DNA of 64,000 nt from Pseudoxanthomonas suwonensis (GTDB lineage Bacteria; Pseudomonadota; Gammaproteobacteria; Xanthomonadales; Xanthomonadaceae): contig NZ_PDWP01000013.1 of assembly GCF_010093235.1 (NCBI RefSeq), forward strand, positions 1-64,000, given 5' to 3'. Every line of letters starts with the position of its first letter. The first letter of the stretch is position 1. The notes beneath the pieces were generated by a model that saw only the letters and a program-made list of their open reading frames with translations, was not told the origin of the DNA and searched no databases. Below are positions 1 through 10,566 of the stretch, piece by piece. Both the position numbers and the translations under genes were made by a program.

Positions 1-229
1 GTCTTCCGAGCAGCTGGCCGCGCGCATGGAGCACTGGCGCCAGCAGGGCCGCGACCTGGCCTTCCTGATCGGCGGGCCGGAAGGGCATGCGCCGGAGGTC
101 AAGGCGATCGCCGCCGAGTCCTGGTAGCTGGGGCCGCTGACCCTGCCGCCCATGCTGGTACGGCGGGTGGTGGGCCAGCAGCGGTAACGCGCGGCGGGGA
201 TGGTGGCCAACCCTCCCCCCCCCCGCGCC
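1..229 (+). pseudogene. rlmH: rlmH 3' end, interrupted (probable contig-edge sequence errors)
   Basis: This is the C-terminal third of RlmH, the SPOUT methyltransferase that methylates pseudouridine 1915 of 23S rRNA. Reading from base 2, the protein shows the family motif LIGGPEG followed by ESW. A TAG at 125-127 falls where Ser is expected, and the frame continues with LGPLTLP, then a TAA at 185-187. Beyond that the same frame still matches the family tail: the expected HPYHR ending sits at 212-226 as codons in which A has become C (CAC, TAC and CAC read as CCT, CCC and CCC). The change pattern looks like base-calling failure at a contig end rather than natural decay, but a true pseudogene cannot be excluded. 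The 5' part lies outside the window. Confidence 0.75.
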
Positions 230-300
230 CGGGCCCCGGCGGCCGCCAAACCCCCCCCACGCCCCCACCGGACCCGCCCCGCCGCCCGGCGGCTTGCGGT
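212..300. other. C-rich low-complexity stretch at window start
   Basis: Runs of 8 to 10 C residues and almost no A or T; nothing recognisable beyond the rlmH tail is encoded. I read it as unreliable sequence. The promoter and leader of uvrA would lie here but cannot be described. Confidence 0.5.
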
Positions 301-369
301 GGATGGCCGTTGCCCCCAAATCCAGCGTTCCCTTACGCTGGCGCATTGCCTCCGCAGAGCCCCCCACTG

Positions 370-3305
<2,936 letters not shown>

Positions 3306-3309
<4 letters not shown>

Positions 3310-3728
3310 CCGAAGCAAGCCCCACCCCGCAGCCGCGCCAACTGGCGCGCGTGCCGATCAGCGTGCGCTGGCGCGACATGGACGCCATGGGCCACGTCAA
3401 CAACGCCAAGTACATCTCCTACCTGGAAGAGGCGCGCGTGCGCTGGATGCAGGGCGTGCCGGGCGTGTCCATGACCGACCGCATCGCCCCGGTCGTGGCC
3501 GCCACCAACGTCAATTACCGCGCGCCGATCGTGTGGCCCAACGACATCGTCGTCGAGCTGTTCGTCGAGCGCCTGGGCAACAGCAGCGTGACCATCGGCC
3601 ACCGCATCCTCGACCAGAAGGACGAGAAGGTGCTGTATTCGGACGGCAACGTGGTCGTGGTCTGGATGGACACCCAAACCGGCCGCAGCGCGCCGCTGCC
3701 GGACGCGATCCGCGCCGCCGTCGCCTGA
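3306..3728 (+). CDS. acyl-CoA thioesterase, YbgC/4-hydroxybenzoyl-CoA (hotdog) type
   Basis: A 140-residue hotdog-fold thioesterase expected to hydrolyse acyl-CoA or acyl-ACP thioesters in the cytoplasm. The family active-site segment [13 protein letters not shown] is present near residues 22-34, with the catalytic Asp and the HVNN helix start, followed by the VNYRAPI strand. Length is normal for the family. The ATG overlaps the uvrA stop by four bases, so the two are probably translated from one message. Substrate cannot be told from sequence; YbgC-like proteins prefer short to medium acyl-CoAs. Confidence 0.85.
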
Positions 3729-3763
3729 TCGCGCCCGCCGGGCGCGGCATCCCGAACCACGCG

Positions 3764-3790
3764 CCCGGCCGCATCCACGATGCGGCCGGG
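3764..3790. terminator. stem-loop between convergent genes
   Basis: A perfect 12-bp GC-rich stem (3764-3775 with 3779-3790) and 3-nt loop sits between the thioesterase gene and the universal stress gene, which point at each other. There is no T-run on either side, so terminator function is inferred from position and symmetry. Confidence 0.5.
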
Positions 3791-3792
3791 CT

Positions 3793-4692
3793 TCAGCGTG
3801 CCCGCGCGTGCGGATCGCGCACGATCAGGGTGTCGACCGGCGACTCCTCGACCAGGCGCTGCGCCACGTGGCCCAGCAGCACGTCGAACACCGCGCTGCG
3901 CCCGTGCGAGGACACCACCGCGAGGTCGACCGGGAACTGGCTGGCATACAGCCGCAACAGCAACGCCGGATCCAGGCGCTCCACCACCAGGCCCACCCTG
4001 CTGGCGCCGCCAGGCGGCTCGCAGGCCGCGATGAAGGCCTGCCCTTCGGCGAGCGCCGCCTCGTGCGCCGCGGCCAGCAGCGCATCGCGGCCGGTGTCCG
4101 CCAGGCCGGCCATCGGCACGTCGTAACCATGCAGGACGCCGATGGCGGCATCCGGGAACAGGCCCGCCGCGGCCCGGAAAGCGAACTTCGAGGATTCCGA
4201 CCAGTCGCTGGCCACCACCATGCGCTGGTAAGGGCCGTGCATACGCCGGTGCACCACCAGTACCGGCACCGGTGAACGCCGGGCCAGCTGGTCGACGGTG
4301 GAACCGAGCATCAGTCGTCCAAGGATCTCCTGGCGCGCCACGCCGGTCACAATCAGGTCGCAGTCTTCCTCGCGGGCCACCTCGAGCACGCGGTCGGCGA
4401 CGCGGCCGCCGCGCACCACGCGCAGGTCGACATCCACGCCGCGGGCGTCTGCGTCGGCCTGCAGCAGCTTCTCCGCTTCGTGCACGGGGTCGCTGCCCCG
4501 GTACCAGGCCGGCGGATCGCGGACCAGCATGGCATGGGCCTCGACCGCGTTCTCCTCGACCACGTTGGCCACCACCAGGCGCGCCCCCCAGGCCCGGGCC
4601 AGCTGCACGGCGCGGTCGAGGGCGCGGTCGCTGCGCGCGTCCAGGTCGCTGGCCAGCAGGATCGAACGCGGCCGGCCGATTGCTTCGTTCAT
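3793..4692 (-). CDS. universal stress protein with two UspA domains
   Basis: A 299-residue tandem UspA protein. The first domain opens with ILLASDLDARSDRAL near residue 11 and ends in a nucleotide-loop-like segment LMLGSTVDQLARRSPVPVLVV. The second opens with MVVASDWSESSKFA near 158 and ends with SSHGRSAVF...LLGHVAQRL. The canonical ATP loop pattern G-2X-G-9X-G-S/T is only partly kept in both halves, so nucleotide binding is uncertain. Such proteins are cytoplasmic and usually rise under starvation or other stress. It appears to be a single-gene unit, convergent with the thioesterase gene and followed upstream by the copper chaperone gene on the same strand. Confidence 0.88.
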   Translation of the reverse strand: MNEAIGRPRSILLASDLDARSDRALDRAVQLARAWGARLVVANVVEENAVEAHAMLVRDPPAWYRGSDPVHEAEKLLQADADARGVDVDLRVVRGGRVADRVLEVAREEDCDLIVTGVARQEILGRLMLGSTVDQLARRSPVPVLVVHRRMHGPYQRMVVASDWSESSKFAFRAAAGLFPDAAIGVLHGYDVPMAGLADTGRDALLAAAHEAALAEGQAFIAACEPPGGASRVGLVVERLDPALLLRLYASQFPVDLAVVSSHGRSAVFDVLLGHVAQRLVEESPVDTLIVRDPHARAR

Positions 4693-4755
4693 GGCTCCTC
4701 CCCTTGCGGCCGTGGCGGCGCCACGGCCCCTGCACGCCGCAGTTGCGGCGCGCCC

Positions 4756-5274
4756 TCAGTGATGATGATGGTGCGCGGGCGCCTCGTTGGCCGCACCCTC
4801 CGGTGCATTACGCGCCACTTCCAGCTCCACCTGCACCTGCGCACCGTCGGCCAGCTCCAGCAGCAGCGGCACGCGCTCGCCTTCGGCCAATGCCCGCACC
4901 GGCTGCATCAGCATCAGGTGCAGGCCACCGGGCTGCAGCACGGCTTCGCCATGCGCCGGCAGCGCCAGGCGCTCCAGCTCGCGCATCCGGCTCACGCCGT
5001 CGACGACGACGGTCTCGTGCACCGTGACCTCGGCAAACGCCGGGCTGCTGGCACCGACCACCGCCACCGCGTCGCCGCAGTGGTTGGCGATGCGGCCGAA
5101 ACCGGCCAGCATCCGCGGCTGCGGCACCGGCGACAGGCGGATCCAGCCGCCGTCCACGGCCACGCATGCGGGCCTGGCCGCGCCCTTCGCGGCAGGCGAG
5201 GCGGCGGGGGCGATTGCAGGGAACGTGGCCAGGCTGGCCAGCAGGGCAACAGGCAGGAGTCGTCGGATGTCCAT
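4756..5274 (-). CDS. periplasmic copper chaperone, PCu(A)C family
   Basis: PCu(A)C proteins carry Cu(I) in the periplasm, typically toward the CuA centre of cytochrome oxidase. This one has 172 residues: an N-terminal Sec signal (about residues 1-25, ending APAA) and a cupredoxin-like domain. The Cu(I) motif is exact: H86, ten residues, M97, twenty-one residues, then H119-L-M121. The C-terminus ends in five histidines, a likely extra metal-binding tail. The open frame runs farther upstream to 6012, but only the ATG at 5274 gives a signal peptide and leaves the divergent isomerase gene free. A TATGAT hexamer sits just upstream. Confidence 0.92.
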   Translation of the reverse strand: MDIRRLLPVALLASLATFPAIAPAASPAAKGAARPACVAVDGGWIRLSPVPQPRMLAGFGRIANHCGDAVAVVGASSPAFAEVTVHETVVVDGVSRMRELERLALPAHGEAVLQPGGLHLMLMQPVRALAEGERVPLLLELADGAQVQVELEVARNAPEGAANEAPAHHHHH

Positions 5275-5280
5275 GCCCCT

Positions 5281-5286
5281 ATCATA
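5281..5286 (-). promoter_or_regulatory. possible -10 element of the PCu(A)C gene
   Basis: On the minus strand TATGAT lies only 6 nt from the ATG at 5274. If it is a real -10, transcription would begin at or next to the start codon, giving a leaderless message. No clear -35 was seen. Confidence 0.35.
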
Positions 5287-5316
5287 GCCGCCCCATCCGC
5301 ATGCCACCGGACACCC

Positions 5317-6096
5317 ATGAACGCCCTCGTGCAGACCATCGACCACGGCCGCATCCGCGAACTGCGCCTGGCGCGCCCGCCGGTCAACGCGCTGGACCCT
5401 GTGCTGTGCCGCGCGCTGATCTCCGGCCTGGAAACCGCCGTGTCCGAGGACATGGACGCGGTGGTGGTGTCCGGCGCGCCGGGCATGTTCTCCGCCGGCC
5501 TGGACGTGCCCTACCTGATGTCGCTGGGCGAAGACCGCCACGCGTTGCAGGCGGCCTGGGGCGCGTTCTTCGGCGCGGCCCGCGCGCTGGCCGGGCTGCG
5601 CATCCCGGTGGTGGCGGCGGTCACCGGACATGCACCGGCCGGCGGCTGCGTGCTGTCGCTGTGCTGCGACTACCGGATCATGGCGCGCTCGCCGGATCCA
5701 GCCAAACCGTTCGCCATCGGCATGAACGAGACCCAGGTCGGCCTGGCCGTGCCCGATGGCGCGCAGCAGCTGATGCGCCGGGTGATCGGCCATCACCGCG
5801 CCGAACGCCTGCTGGTGGCCGGCGCGATGGTCCCGGACCAGGAAGCGCTGCGCATCGGCCTGGTGGACGAACTGGCCGCGGTGGAGGAAGTGGTGCCGCG
5901 CGCACTGGCCTGGCTGGAACCGCTGCTGCGCCTGCCGCGCGCGCCGATGCTGCAGACCCGCGCCCTCGCCCGCGCCGACCTGGTGCGCGCGCTCGATCCG
6001 GAGCACCTGCACCTGGACCGCTTCGTCGAGGGCTGGTACGAGCCCGACACCCAGGCCGGCCTGCGCGCCCTGCTGGCGAAGCTCGGCAAGGCCTGA
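5317..6096 (+). CDS. enoyl-CoA isomerase/hydratase (crotonase superfamily, ECI1-like)
   Basis: A 259-residue crotonase-fold protein. The two oxyanion-hole segments are clear: MFSAGLDVPYL near residue 60 and GHAPAGGCVLSL near 105. The segment IGMNETQVGLAVPD, with a Glu where mitochondrial delta3,delta2-enoyl-CoA isomerases hold their catalytic acid, makes an isomerase more likely than a hydratase. Its role would be moving double bonds of unsaturated fatty acyl-CoAs so beta-oxidation can proceed. It is divergent from the copper chaperone gene and ends four bases before the convergent LysR gene. Confidence 0.82.
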   Translation: MNALVQTIDHGRIRELRLARPPVNALDPVLCRALISGLETAVSEDMDAVVVSGAPGMFSAGLDVPYLMSLGEDRHALQAAWGAFFGAARALAGLRIPVVAAVTGHAPAGGCVLSLCCDYRIMARSPDPAKPFAIGMNETQVGLAVPDGAQQLMRRVIGHHRAERLLVAGAMVPDQEALRIGLVDELAAVEEVVPRALAWLEPLLRLPRAPMLQTRALARADLVRALDPEHLHLDRFVEGWYEPDTQAGLRALLAKLGKA

Positions 6097-6100
6097 GGCT

Positions 6101-7015
6101 TCAGCCTGGCCATGGCTCCAGGTGTTCGGCGAGCACCTGGGCCAGCCAGTCCATCACCTCGCGCACCCGGCGTGGCATGTGCCGCTGCAGCGGATACAGC
6201 AGGCTGACCGGCATCGGTGCGGCCGGCAGCTGCGGCAGCACCTCGACCAGGCGGCCTTCGGCCAGCGCCTCGCGCACGCCGAAACGCGGCAGCTGGATCA
6301 GCCCCAGCCCGGCCAGGGCCGCGCCGACGTAGGCCTCACCGTTGTCCACGGTGACCGCACCGGGCAGCTCCAGGGTGGCATGGCCGCCGCCGGGCAGCGG
6401 GTGCTCGAACCCCTCCGGCTTCTGGCCGAAGGCCACCGCGAACTGCACCAGGCGGTGGGAAGCCAGGTCATCCAGCGTGCGCGGCACCCCGTGGCGTTCC
6501 AGATAGGCCGGGCTGGCGCAGGTGACCACCGGGGCCAGGCCTAGGCGGCGCGCGACCAGGCTGGGATCGACGATGCCGCCGGTTCGCACCACGCAGTCGT
6601 AGCCCTCGCGCACCACGTCGACCCGACGCTCGCCGGCGCCCAGCTCGATCTGCAGCCCCGGGTGCGCCTCCAGGAACGCCCCCAGCCGCGGCAGCACCAG
6701 TTGCCGGGCCATGCCGCCCGACATGCCGATCCGCACCCGCCCGCTGAGCTGCTGCGGTTCCCGCCGGAACATGGCCTGCAGCTCCTCGGCTTCGCCCAGG
6801 AAGTCGCGGCAGCGCTCCAGGAACAGCGTGCCGTCGCCGGTCAGCTGCACCCGCCGCGTGGTGCGATGGAACAGCTGGGTGCCCAGGTCCGCCTCCAGCC
6901 GGCGCACCGCGGTGGACACGCTGGCCTTGGGCAGGCCCAGGCTGTCGGCGGCGCGGGTGAAGCCGCCCAGTTCGGCGACCCGGAGGAAGATGCGGTAGTG
7001 CTCGAGCTGGTCCAT
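6101..7015 (-). CDS. LysR-family transcriptional regulator
   Basis: A 304-residue LysR protein. The winged helix-turn-helix lies in residues 1-60 (LEHYRIFLRVAELGGF, then SLGLPKASVSTAVRRLE), and the effector-binding substrate domain follows from about 90 to 295. The open frame extends to 7126, but the ATG at 7015 places the HTH at the usual position. It is divergent from a short-chain dehydrogenase gene across a 110-bp gap containing a perfect T-N11-A palindrome, the usual arrangement for a LysR protein controlling its neighbour and itself. The ligand is unknown. Confidence 0.9.
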   Translation of the reverse strand: MDQLEHYRIFLRVAELGGFTRAADSLGLPKASVSTAVRRLEADLGTQLFHRTTRRVQLTGDGTLFLERCRDFLGEAEELQAMFRREPQQLSGRVRIGMSGGMARQLVLPRLGAFLEAHPGLQIELGAGERRVDVVREGYDCVVRTGGIVDPSLVARRLGLAPVVTCASPAYLERHGVPRTLDDLASHRLVQFAVAFGQKPEGFEHPLPGGGHATLELPGAVTVDNGEAYVGAALAGLGLIQLPRFGVREALAEGRLVEVLPQLPAAPMPVSLLYPLQRHMPRRVREVMDWLAQVLAEHLEPWPG

Positions 7016-7019
7016 GGAC

Positions 7020-7038
7020 TGTTCGCCCCAGGCGAACA
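7020..7038. promoter_or_regulatory. LysR-type T-N11-A operator
   Basis: TGTTCGCC, 3-nt spacer, GGCGAACA: perfect 8-bp arms. T7023 and A7035 are 11 bp apart, as in classical LysR boxes. It begins 5 bp upstream of the lysR start codon, suggesting autorepression plus control of the divergent SDR gene. Confidence 0.6.
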
Positions 7039-7125
7039 AAGAAATCGCATGAGCTGAGTTTATCAGCCCATCCTGCACCAATAGCCTGTGCGTGTCCCAT
7101 TTCTCCCCACGCACGGAGCTTCGCA

Positions 7126-7890
7126 ATGGATACCCCTGTCTCCCCCGTCACCCTGATCACCGGCGGCAGCCGCGGCCTCGGCCGCAACGCCGCCACCCAC
7201 CTGGCCCGCGCCGGCCACGACCTGATCCTCACCTACCGCAGCCAGTCCGCCGAGGCCGAAGCCGCCGCCGCCGAGCTGCAGGCGCTCGGGCGCCGGGTCG
7301 CGGTGCTGCCGCTGGACGTGGCCGACAGCGGCAGCTTCGCGGCCTTCGCCGCCCGCGTGCGCGAGGTGCTGGCCGGCTGGGGCCGGCAGCAGTTCGAGCA
7401 CCTGGTCAACAACGCCGGCACCGGCCTGCACGTGCCCTTCGCCCAGACCACCGAGGCGCAGCTGGACGAGATGTACCGGATCCACTTCAAGGGCCCGTAC
7501 CTGCTGACCCAGGCCCTGCTGCCGCTGATTGCCGACGGCGGCCGCATCCTCAACATCTCCAGCGGCCTGGCCCGCTTCAGCGTGCCCGGCACTTCGGCCT
7601 ACGGCTCGATGAAGGGCGCGGTGGAGGTGCTGACCCGCTACCTGGCGCGCGAGCTTGGCGAACGCCGGATCAGCGTCAACACCCTGGCCCCCGGCGCGAT
7701 CGAAACCGACTTCGGCGGCGGCCGCCTGCGCGAGGACCGCCAGCTCAATGCCTGGGTGGCCTCGCAGACCCCGCTGGGACGCGTCGGCCAGCCGGACGAC
7801 ATCGGTGGCGCGGTGGCCGCGCTGCTGGAGCCCGGCACGGCCTGGATCAACGGCCAGCGCATCGAGGCCTCCGGCGGCATGCTGGTCTGA
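7126..7890 (+). CDS. short-chain dehydrogenase/reductase (SDR)
   Basis: A 254-residue classical SDR. It shows the Rossmann glycine motif TGGSRGLG at residues 11-18, NNAG near 100, catalytic Ser in the ISSG strand, and the catalytic Tyr/Lys pair as YGSMK near 165. The ATG at 7126 has GGAG seven bases before it. These enzymes are NAD(P)H-dependent oxidoreductases; the substrate cannot be read from sequence. Its divergent LysR neighbour is the likely regulator. Confidence 0.9.
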   Translation: MDTPVSPVTLITGGSRGLGRNAATHLARAGHDLILTYRSQSAEAEAAAAELQALGRRVAVLPLDVADSGSFAAFAARVREVLAGWGRQQFEHLVNNAGTGLHVPFAQTTEAQLDEMYRIHFKGPYLLTQALLPLIADGGRILNISSGLARFSVPGTSAYGSMKGAVEVLTRYLARELGERRISVNTLAPGAIETDFGGGRLREDRQLNAWVASQTPLGRVGQPDDIGGAVAALLEPGTAWINGQRIEASGGMLV

Positions 7891-7902
7891 ACCCGGGTGC
7901 CG

Positions 7903-7928
7903 GCCCGGCGGACTGCGGCCCGCCGGGC
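7903..7928. terminator. stem-loop between SDR and sseA
   Basis: A 9-bp perfect GC stem (7903-7911 with 7920-7928) and 8-nt loop in the gap between two convergent genes. No T-run. Confidence 0.4.
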
Positions 7929-7932
7929 GTCC

Positions 7933-8802
7933 TCACTGGGTGCTGCGCGCGACCGGGCGCGAGGGATCGGCGATCCAGCCACTCCACGAACCGGCGAAGA
8001 CGCGCGCACCGGGCAGCCCGGCGTGCTCCATCGCCAGCAGCAGGTGGCAGGCAGTGACGCCGGAGCCGCACATCAGCACCGCATCCGGCGGCGCCCAGCC
8101 GTGCAGCAGCGGTTCCAGCTCGGTACGCAGCTCTTCCGCGGGCCGGAAGCGGCCGTCGCGCAGGTTCAGGGTGAAGGGCCGGTTGACCGCGCCGGGCACA
8201 TGGCCGGCAACCGGATCGATCGGCTCGACCTCGCCGCGGAAACGTTCCGCGCCGCGCGCGTCCAGCAGCCAGCCCGCGGGTTCGCCCAGGCGCGGCAGCA
8301 CGTCCGCGGCGGTGGCGATGCGGGCCTGGGCGAAGCCCGGCGAGGGATACGGCGGCAGCGGCGCGGGCGCGCCGGCGTCGTCGCCGGATTCCGGCAGTCC
8401 TGCGGCACGCCAGGCCGCCAGGCCGCCGTCCAGCACCGCCACGCGGGCATGGCCCAGCACGCGCAGCAGCCACCAGGCACGGGCTGCGGCCATGCTGCCG
8501 TCGCCGGCGTCGTAGACCACGACCTGATGCTCCGGGGCGATGCCCCATTCGCCCACGCGCCGGGCGAAATCCACGGCCGACGGCAGCGGATGGCGGCCCT
8601 GGCCCTGCACGCCGTGGTCGGACAGGTCGCGGTCCAGGTCGGCATGGCGCGCACGCGGCAGGTGCGAGACGGCGAACGCGGCGGCACCGGCCTGCGGATC
8701 GGCCAGCACCGCGCGCGCATCGAGCAGGCGCAACTGCGGATCGTCCAGCCGCGCGGCCAGCGCGGGGACGTCCACCAGGGTGGTCCAGTGCATGCCGGTC
8801 AT
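7933..8802 (-). CDS. sseA: 3-mercaptopyruvate sulfurtransferase (tandem rhodanese)
   Basis: A 289-residue two-domain rhodanese. The N-terminal inactive domain covers about residues 5-140; the C-terminal domain carries the active loop CGSGVTA near 240, the signature of mercaptopyruvate rather than thiosulfate sulfurtransferases (which have CRKGVT). It moves sulfur from 3-mercaptopyruvate to thiol acceptors. The ATG at 8802 has a strong GGAGGAGG just upstream and overlaps the Nudix gene stop as ATGA, so the two are translationally coupled. Confidence 0.92.
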   Translation of the reverse strand: MTGMHWTTLVDVPALAARLDDPQLRLLDARAVLADPQAGAAAFAVSHLPRARHADLDRDLSDHGVQGQGRHPLPSAVDFARRVGEWGIAPEHQVVVYDAGDGSMAAARAWWLLRVLGHARVAVLDGGLAAWRAAGLPESGDDAGAPAPLPPYPSPGFAQARIATAADVLPRLGEPAGWLLDARGAERFRGEVEPIDPVAGHVPGAVNRPFTLNLRDGRFRPAEELRTELEPLLHGWAPPDAVLMCGSGVTACHLLLAMEHAGLPGARVFAGSWSGWIADPSRPVARSTQ

Positions 8803-9611
8803 GCGCCCTCCTCCAGGCGTCGCCTCAGGTTGTACAGGATGGCAGCGGTCGCGCCCCAGATGCGCTGCCCGGGCCAGTCGTACTCGAGCACGGTGCGCGT
8901 GCGCCCGCGGTAGTCCATGTCGATGTGGCGCAGCCGCGACGGCTCCATCAGGTAGTCCAGCGGCACCTCGAACACCTGGGCCACCTCGCCCGGCTCGGGA
9001 CGCGGGTTGAAATCCGGATCGATCGCGGCCACCACCGGGGTGATGCGGAAGCCGCTGATGGTCAGCAGCGGATCGAGGTAGCCCAGCGGCGCGACCTGGC
9101 CCACGGGCAGCGCGATTTCCTCGTGGCTCTCGCGCAGTGCCGCGCCGAGCACGCCGCGGTCCGAGGCCTCGATCCGGCCACCCGGGAAACTGACCTGGCC
9201 GCCATGGTGGCGCAGGCCATCGGTGCGCAGGGTCAGCAGCACCCGCGTGCCCTCGTCCCGCGGCACCAGGCCGACCAGCACCGCGGCCTCGGCGGGTTGG
9301 TGATCGGGAAGCAGCAGGTCGTGCAGTTCCTCGCGGTTCCAGCCCGGCTCGCGCGGCGGCTGGCGCAGCGGATGCAGCACGCGCCGCAGGCCGCTGCGCT
9401 CGTGCAGCCGCTGCAGGAAGGCCTGGCGCTGGAGCTGGCGGTGCCGCAACACGTCCTCCATCAGGTGGCGACGCTGGGCCTCGTCCATCCGCGACCAGGC
9501 CCCGATCTCCGCGCCGCTGCGCAGGCAACCTTCGCACAATCCGTCGCCATCCAGGCGGCACAACCCGATGCAGGGGCTGGAGGGGGCTGGCGGATCGATG
9601 GGAACACTCAC
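8799..9611 (-). CDS. DUF1289-Nudix fusion, probable CoA pyrophosphatase
   Basis: A 270-residue protein with two parts. Residues about 13-55 match DUF1289, a small Cys-rich domain (SPCIGLCRLD, then LCEGCLR) with a CxxxC...CxxC layout. Residues about 105-250 are a Nudix hydrolase of the CoA pyrophosphatase (YeaB/NudL) type: VSFPGGRIE and the Nudix helix LRESHEEIAL, where the usual Gly near the end is Ala. Such enzymes cleave CoA to phosphopantetheine and 3',5'-ADP. I chose the GTG at 9611 because farther upstream codons run through the terminator of the neighbouring gene. The DUF1289 part may bind metal or help sense redox state; that is inference. Confidence 0.8.
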   Translation of the reverse strand: MSVPIDPPAPSSPCIGLCRLDGDGLCEGCLRSGAEIGAWSRMDEAQRRHLMEDVLRHRQLQRQAFLQRLHERSGLRRVLHPLRQPPREPGWNREELHDLLLPDHQPAEAAVLVGLVPRDEGTRVLLTLRTDGLRHHGGQVSFPGGRIEASDRGVLGAALRESHEEIALPVGQVAPLGYLDPLLTISGFRITPVVAAIDPDFNPRPEPGEVAQVFEVPLDYLMEPSRLRHIDMDYRGRTRTVLEYDWPGQRIWGATAAILYNLRRRLEEGA

Positions 9612-9641
9612 GGATGCGGATTCTGCGTGGGCCCGAAACGA

Positions 9642-9666
9642 CTGCGCCGGCGAAAAGCCGGCGCAG
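9642..9666 (-). terminator. terminator of the FKBP isomerase gene
   Basis: Perfect 10-bp stem CTGCGCCGGC/GCCGGCGCAG with a 5-nt loop (TTTTC on the minus strand), 30 bp downstream of the isomerase stop and before the Nudix start. Confidence 0.6.
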
Positions 9667-9696
9667 CAGTACACAACGGCGATGGAAACCGCCTGG

Positions 9697-10398
9697 TTAC
9701 TTGACCGACACCAGCTTGATCTCGAACACCACCGCCACGTTCGGCGGGAAGCCGGTGCGCGGGTCGGCGCCATAGGCCTTGTCCGGCGGCAGCGCCACTT
9801 CCCACTTGGAGCCGGAAGGCATCTGCAGCAGCACCTCGCGCATGGCGGGCATCTCGACGTCGCTCACCTTGATGCTGGGGATCTGCTGGGCCGGACGCGC
9901 CTGCTCCGGACGCTGGCCGAACGGATACGGACCGGCGACCTCGAGCTGCACGGTGCTGGCCTGGGTCGGCTTGGCGCCCTTGCCGGCCTCGATCACGCGG
10001 TACTGCACGCCGCTGGGCAGGGTCTGCACGCCCGACTTGGCCTTGTTCTGGGCCATGAACTGGTCGGACTTGGTCTTGTTCTCCGCCGCGACCTTGTCGT
10101 ACTGGGCCTTGGCTTCCTGCGCGCGCGCCTGCTCGCGCTTCTGGAAGGCCTCCAGAGCCGGACGCAGCTGCTCGGCGGTGATGGCCGGCTCCTTCTTGCC
10201 CAGGGCATCCTGCAGGCCCTTGACCACCGAATTGACGTCGAGCTGTTCGCCGCGCGCCTGCAGTTCGGCAAGGTTGTTGCCGTAGTCGTAGCCGAAGTAG
10301 TAGCTCAGCCTGCCCTTCTCGGACGTGGTGTCCTGGGCGAAGGCACTGCCAGCCATGGCCACGGCGGCGAGGGCGACAGCGATCGGACGCAACTTCAT
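9697..10398 (-). CDS. fkpA: FKBP-type peptidyl-prolyl isomerase, FkpA/Mip-like
   Basis: A 233-residue exported FKBP. The Sec signal (residues 1-22, ending GSAFA-QD) is followed by the FKBP_N dimerisation domain (about 25-125, with a long charged helix rich in Q, K, A and E) and an FKBP domain (about 130-233). In the FKBP part, SGVQYRVIEAG and the segment ending TGFPPNVAVVFEIKL are typical. It would catalyse proline isomerisation and act as a chaperone in the periplasm. The middle of the FKBP domain is divergent: the usual VxVHYxGxL strand is replaced by VQLEVAGPYPFG, so catalytic strength is uncertain. ATG at 10398 is preceded by GGAG. Confidence 0.88.
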   Translation of the reverse strand: MKLRPIAVALAAVAMAGSAFAQDTTSEKGRLSYYFGYDYGNNLAELQARGEQLDVNSVVKGLQDALGKKEPAITAEQLRPALEAFQKREQARAQEAKAQYDKVAAENKTKSDQFMAQNKAKSGVQTLPSGVQYRVIEAGKGAKPTQASTVQLEVAGPYPFGQRPEQARPAQQIPSIKVSDVEMPAMREVLLQMPSGSKWEVALPPDKAYGADPRTGFPPNVAVVFEIKLVSVK

Positions 10399-10566
10399 CA
10401 AGTTCTTCTCCGGAAAGGGGACCGGGCCAGGCCCGGGTTCGACGCGCTAGGATAGCCGCCGCTTGGTCCACCCGCCATAGCGTGGGGACAGGCCTGTGAC
10501 CGCCGCGGGAACGACAAGTTCCGGACCGCCATTCACATTACCGAACCGCAACGAACCAGGAGCCCC

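Noticed and set aside
310-369. TTG at 310 as the uvrA start
   Set aside because: Adds 20 residues without family similarity in doubtful sequence; ATG at 370 matches UvrA starts.
4756-4775. Terminal His5 as a cloning-tag artefact
   Set aside because: Codons are native in context, no vector sequence, and His-rich tails are common in copper proteins.
5275-6012. N-terminal extension of the copper chaperone frame
   Set aside because: Lies opposite the isomerase gene and lacks signal peptide; ATG at 5274 explains the protein fully.
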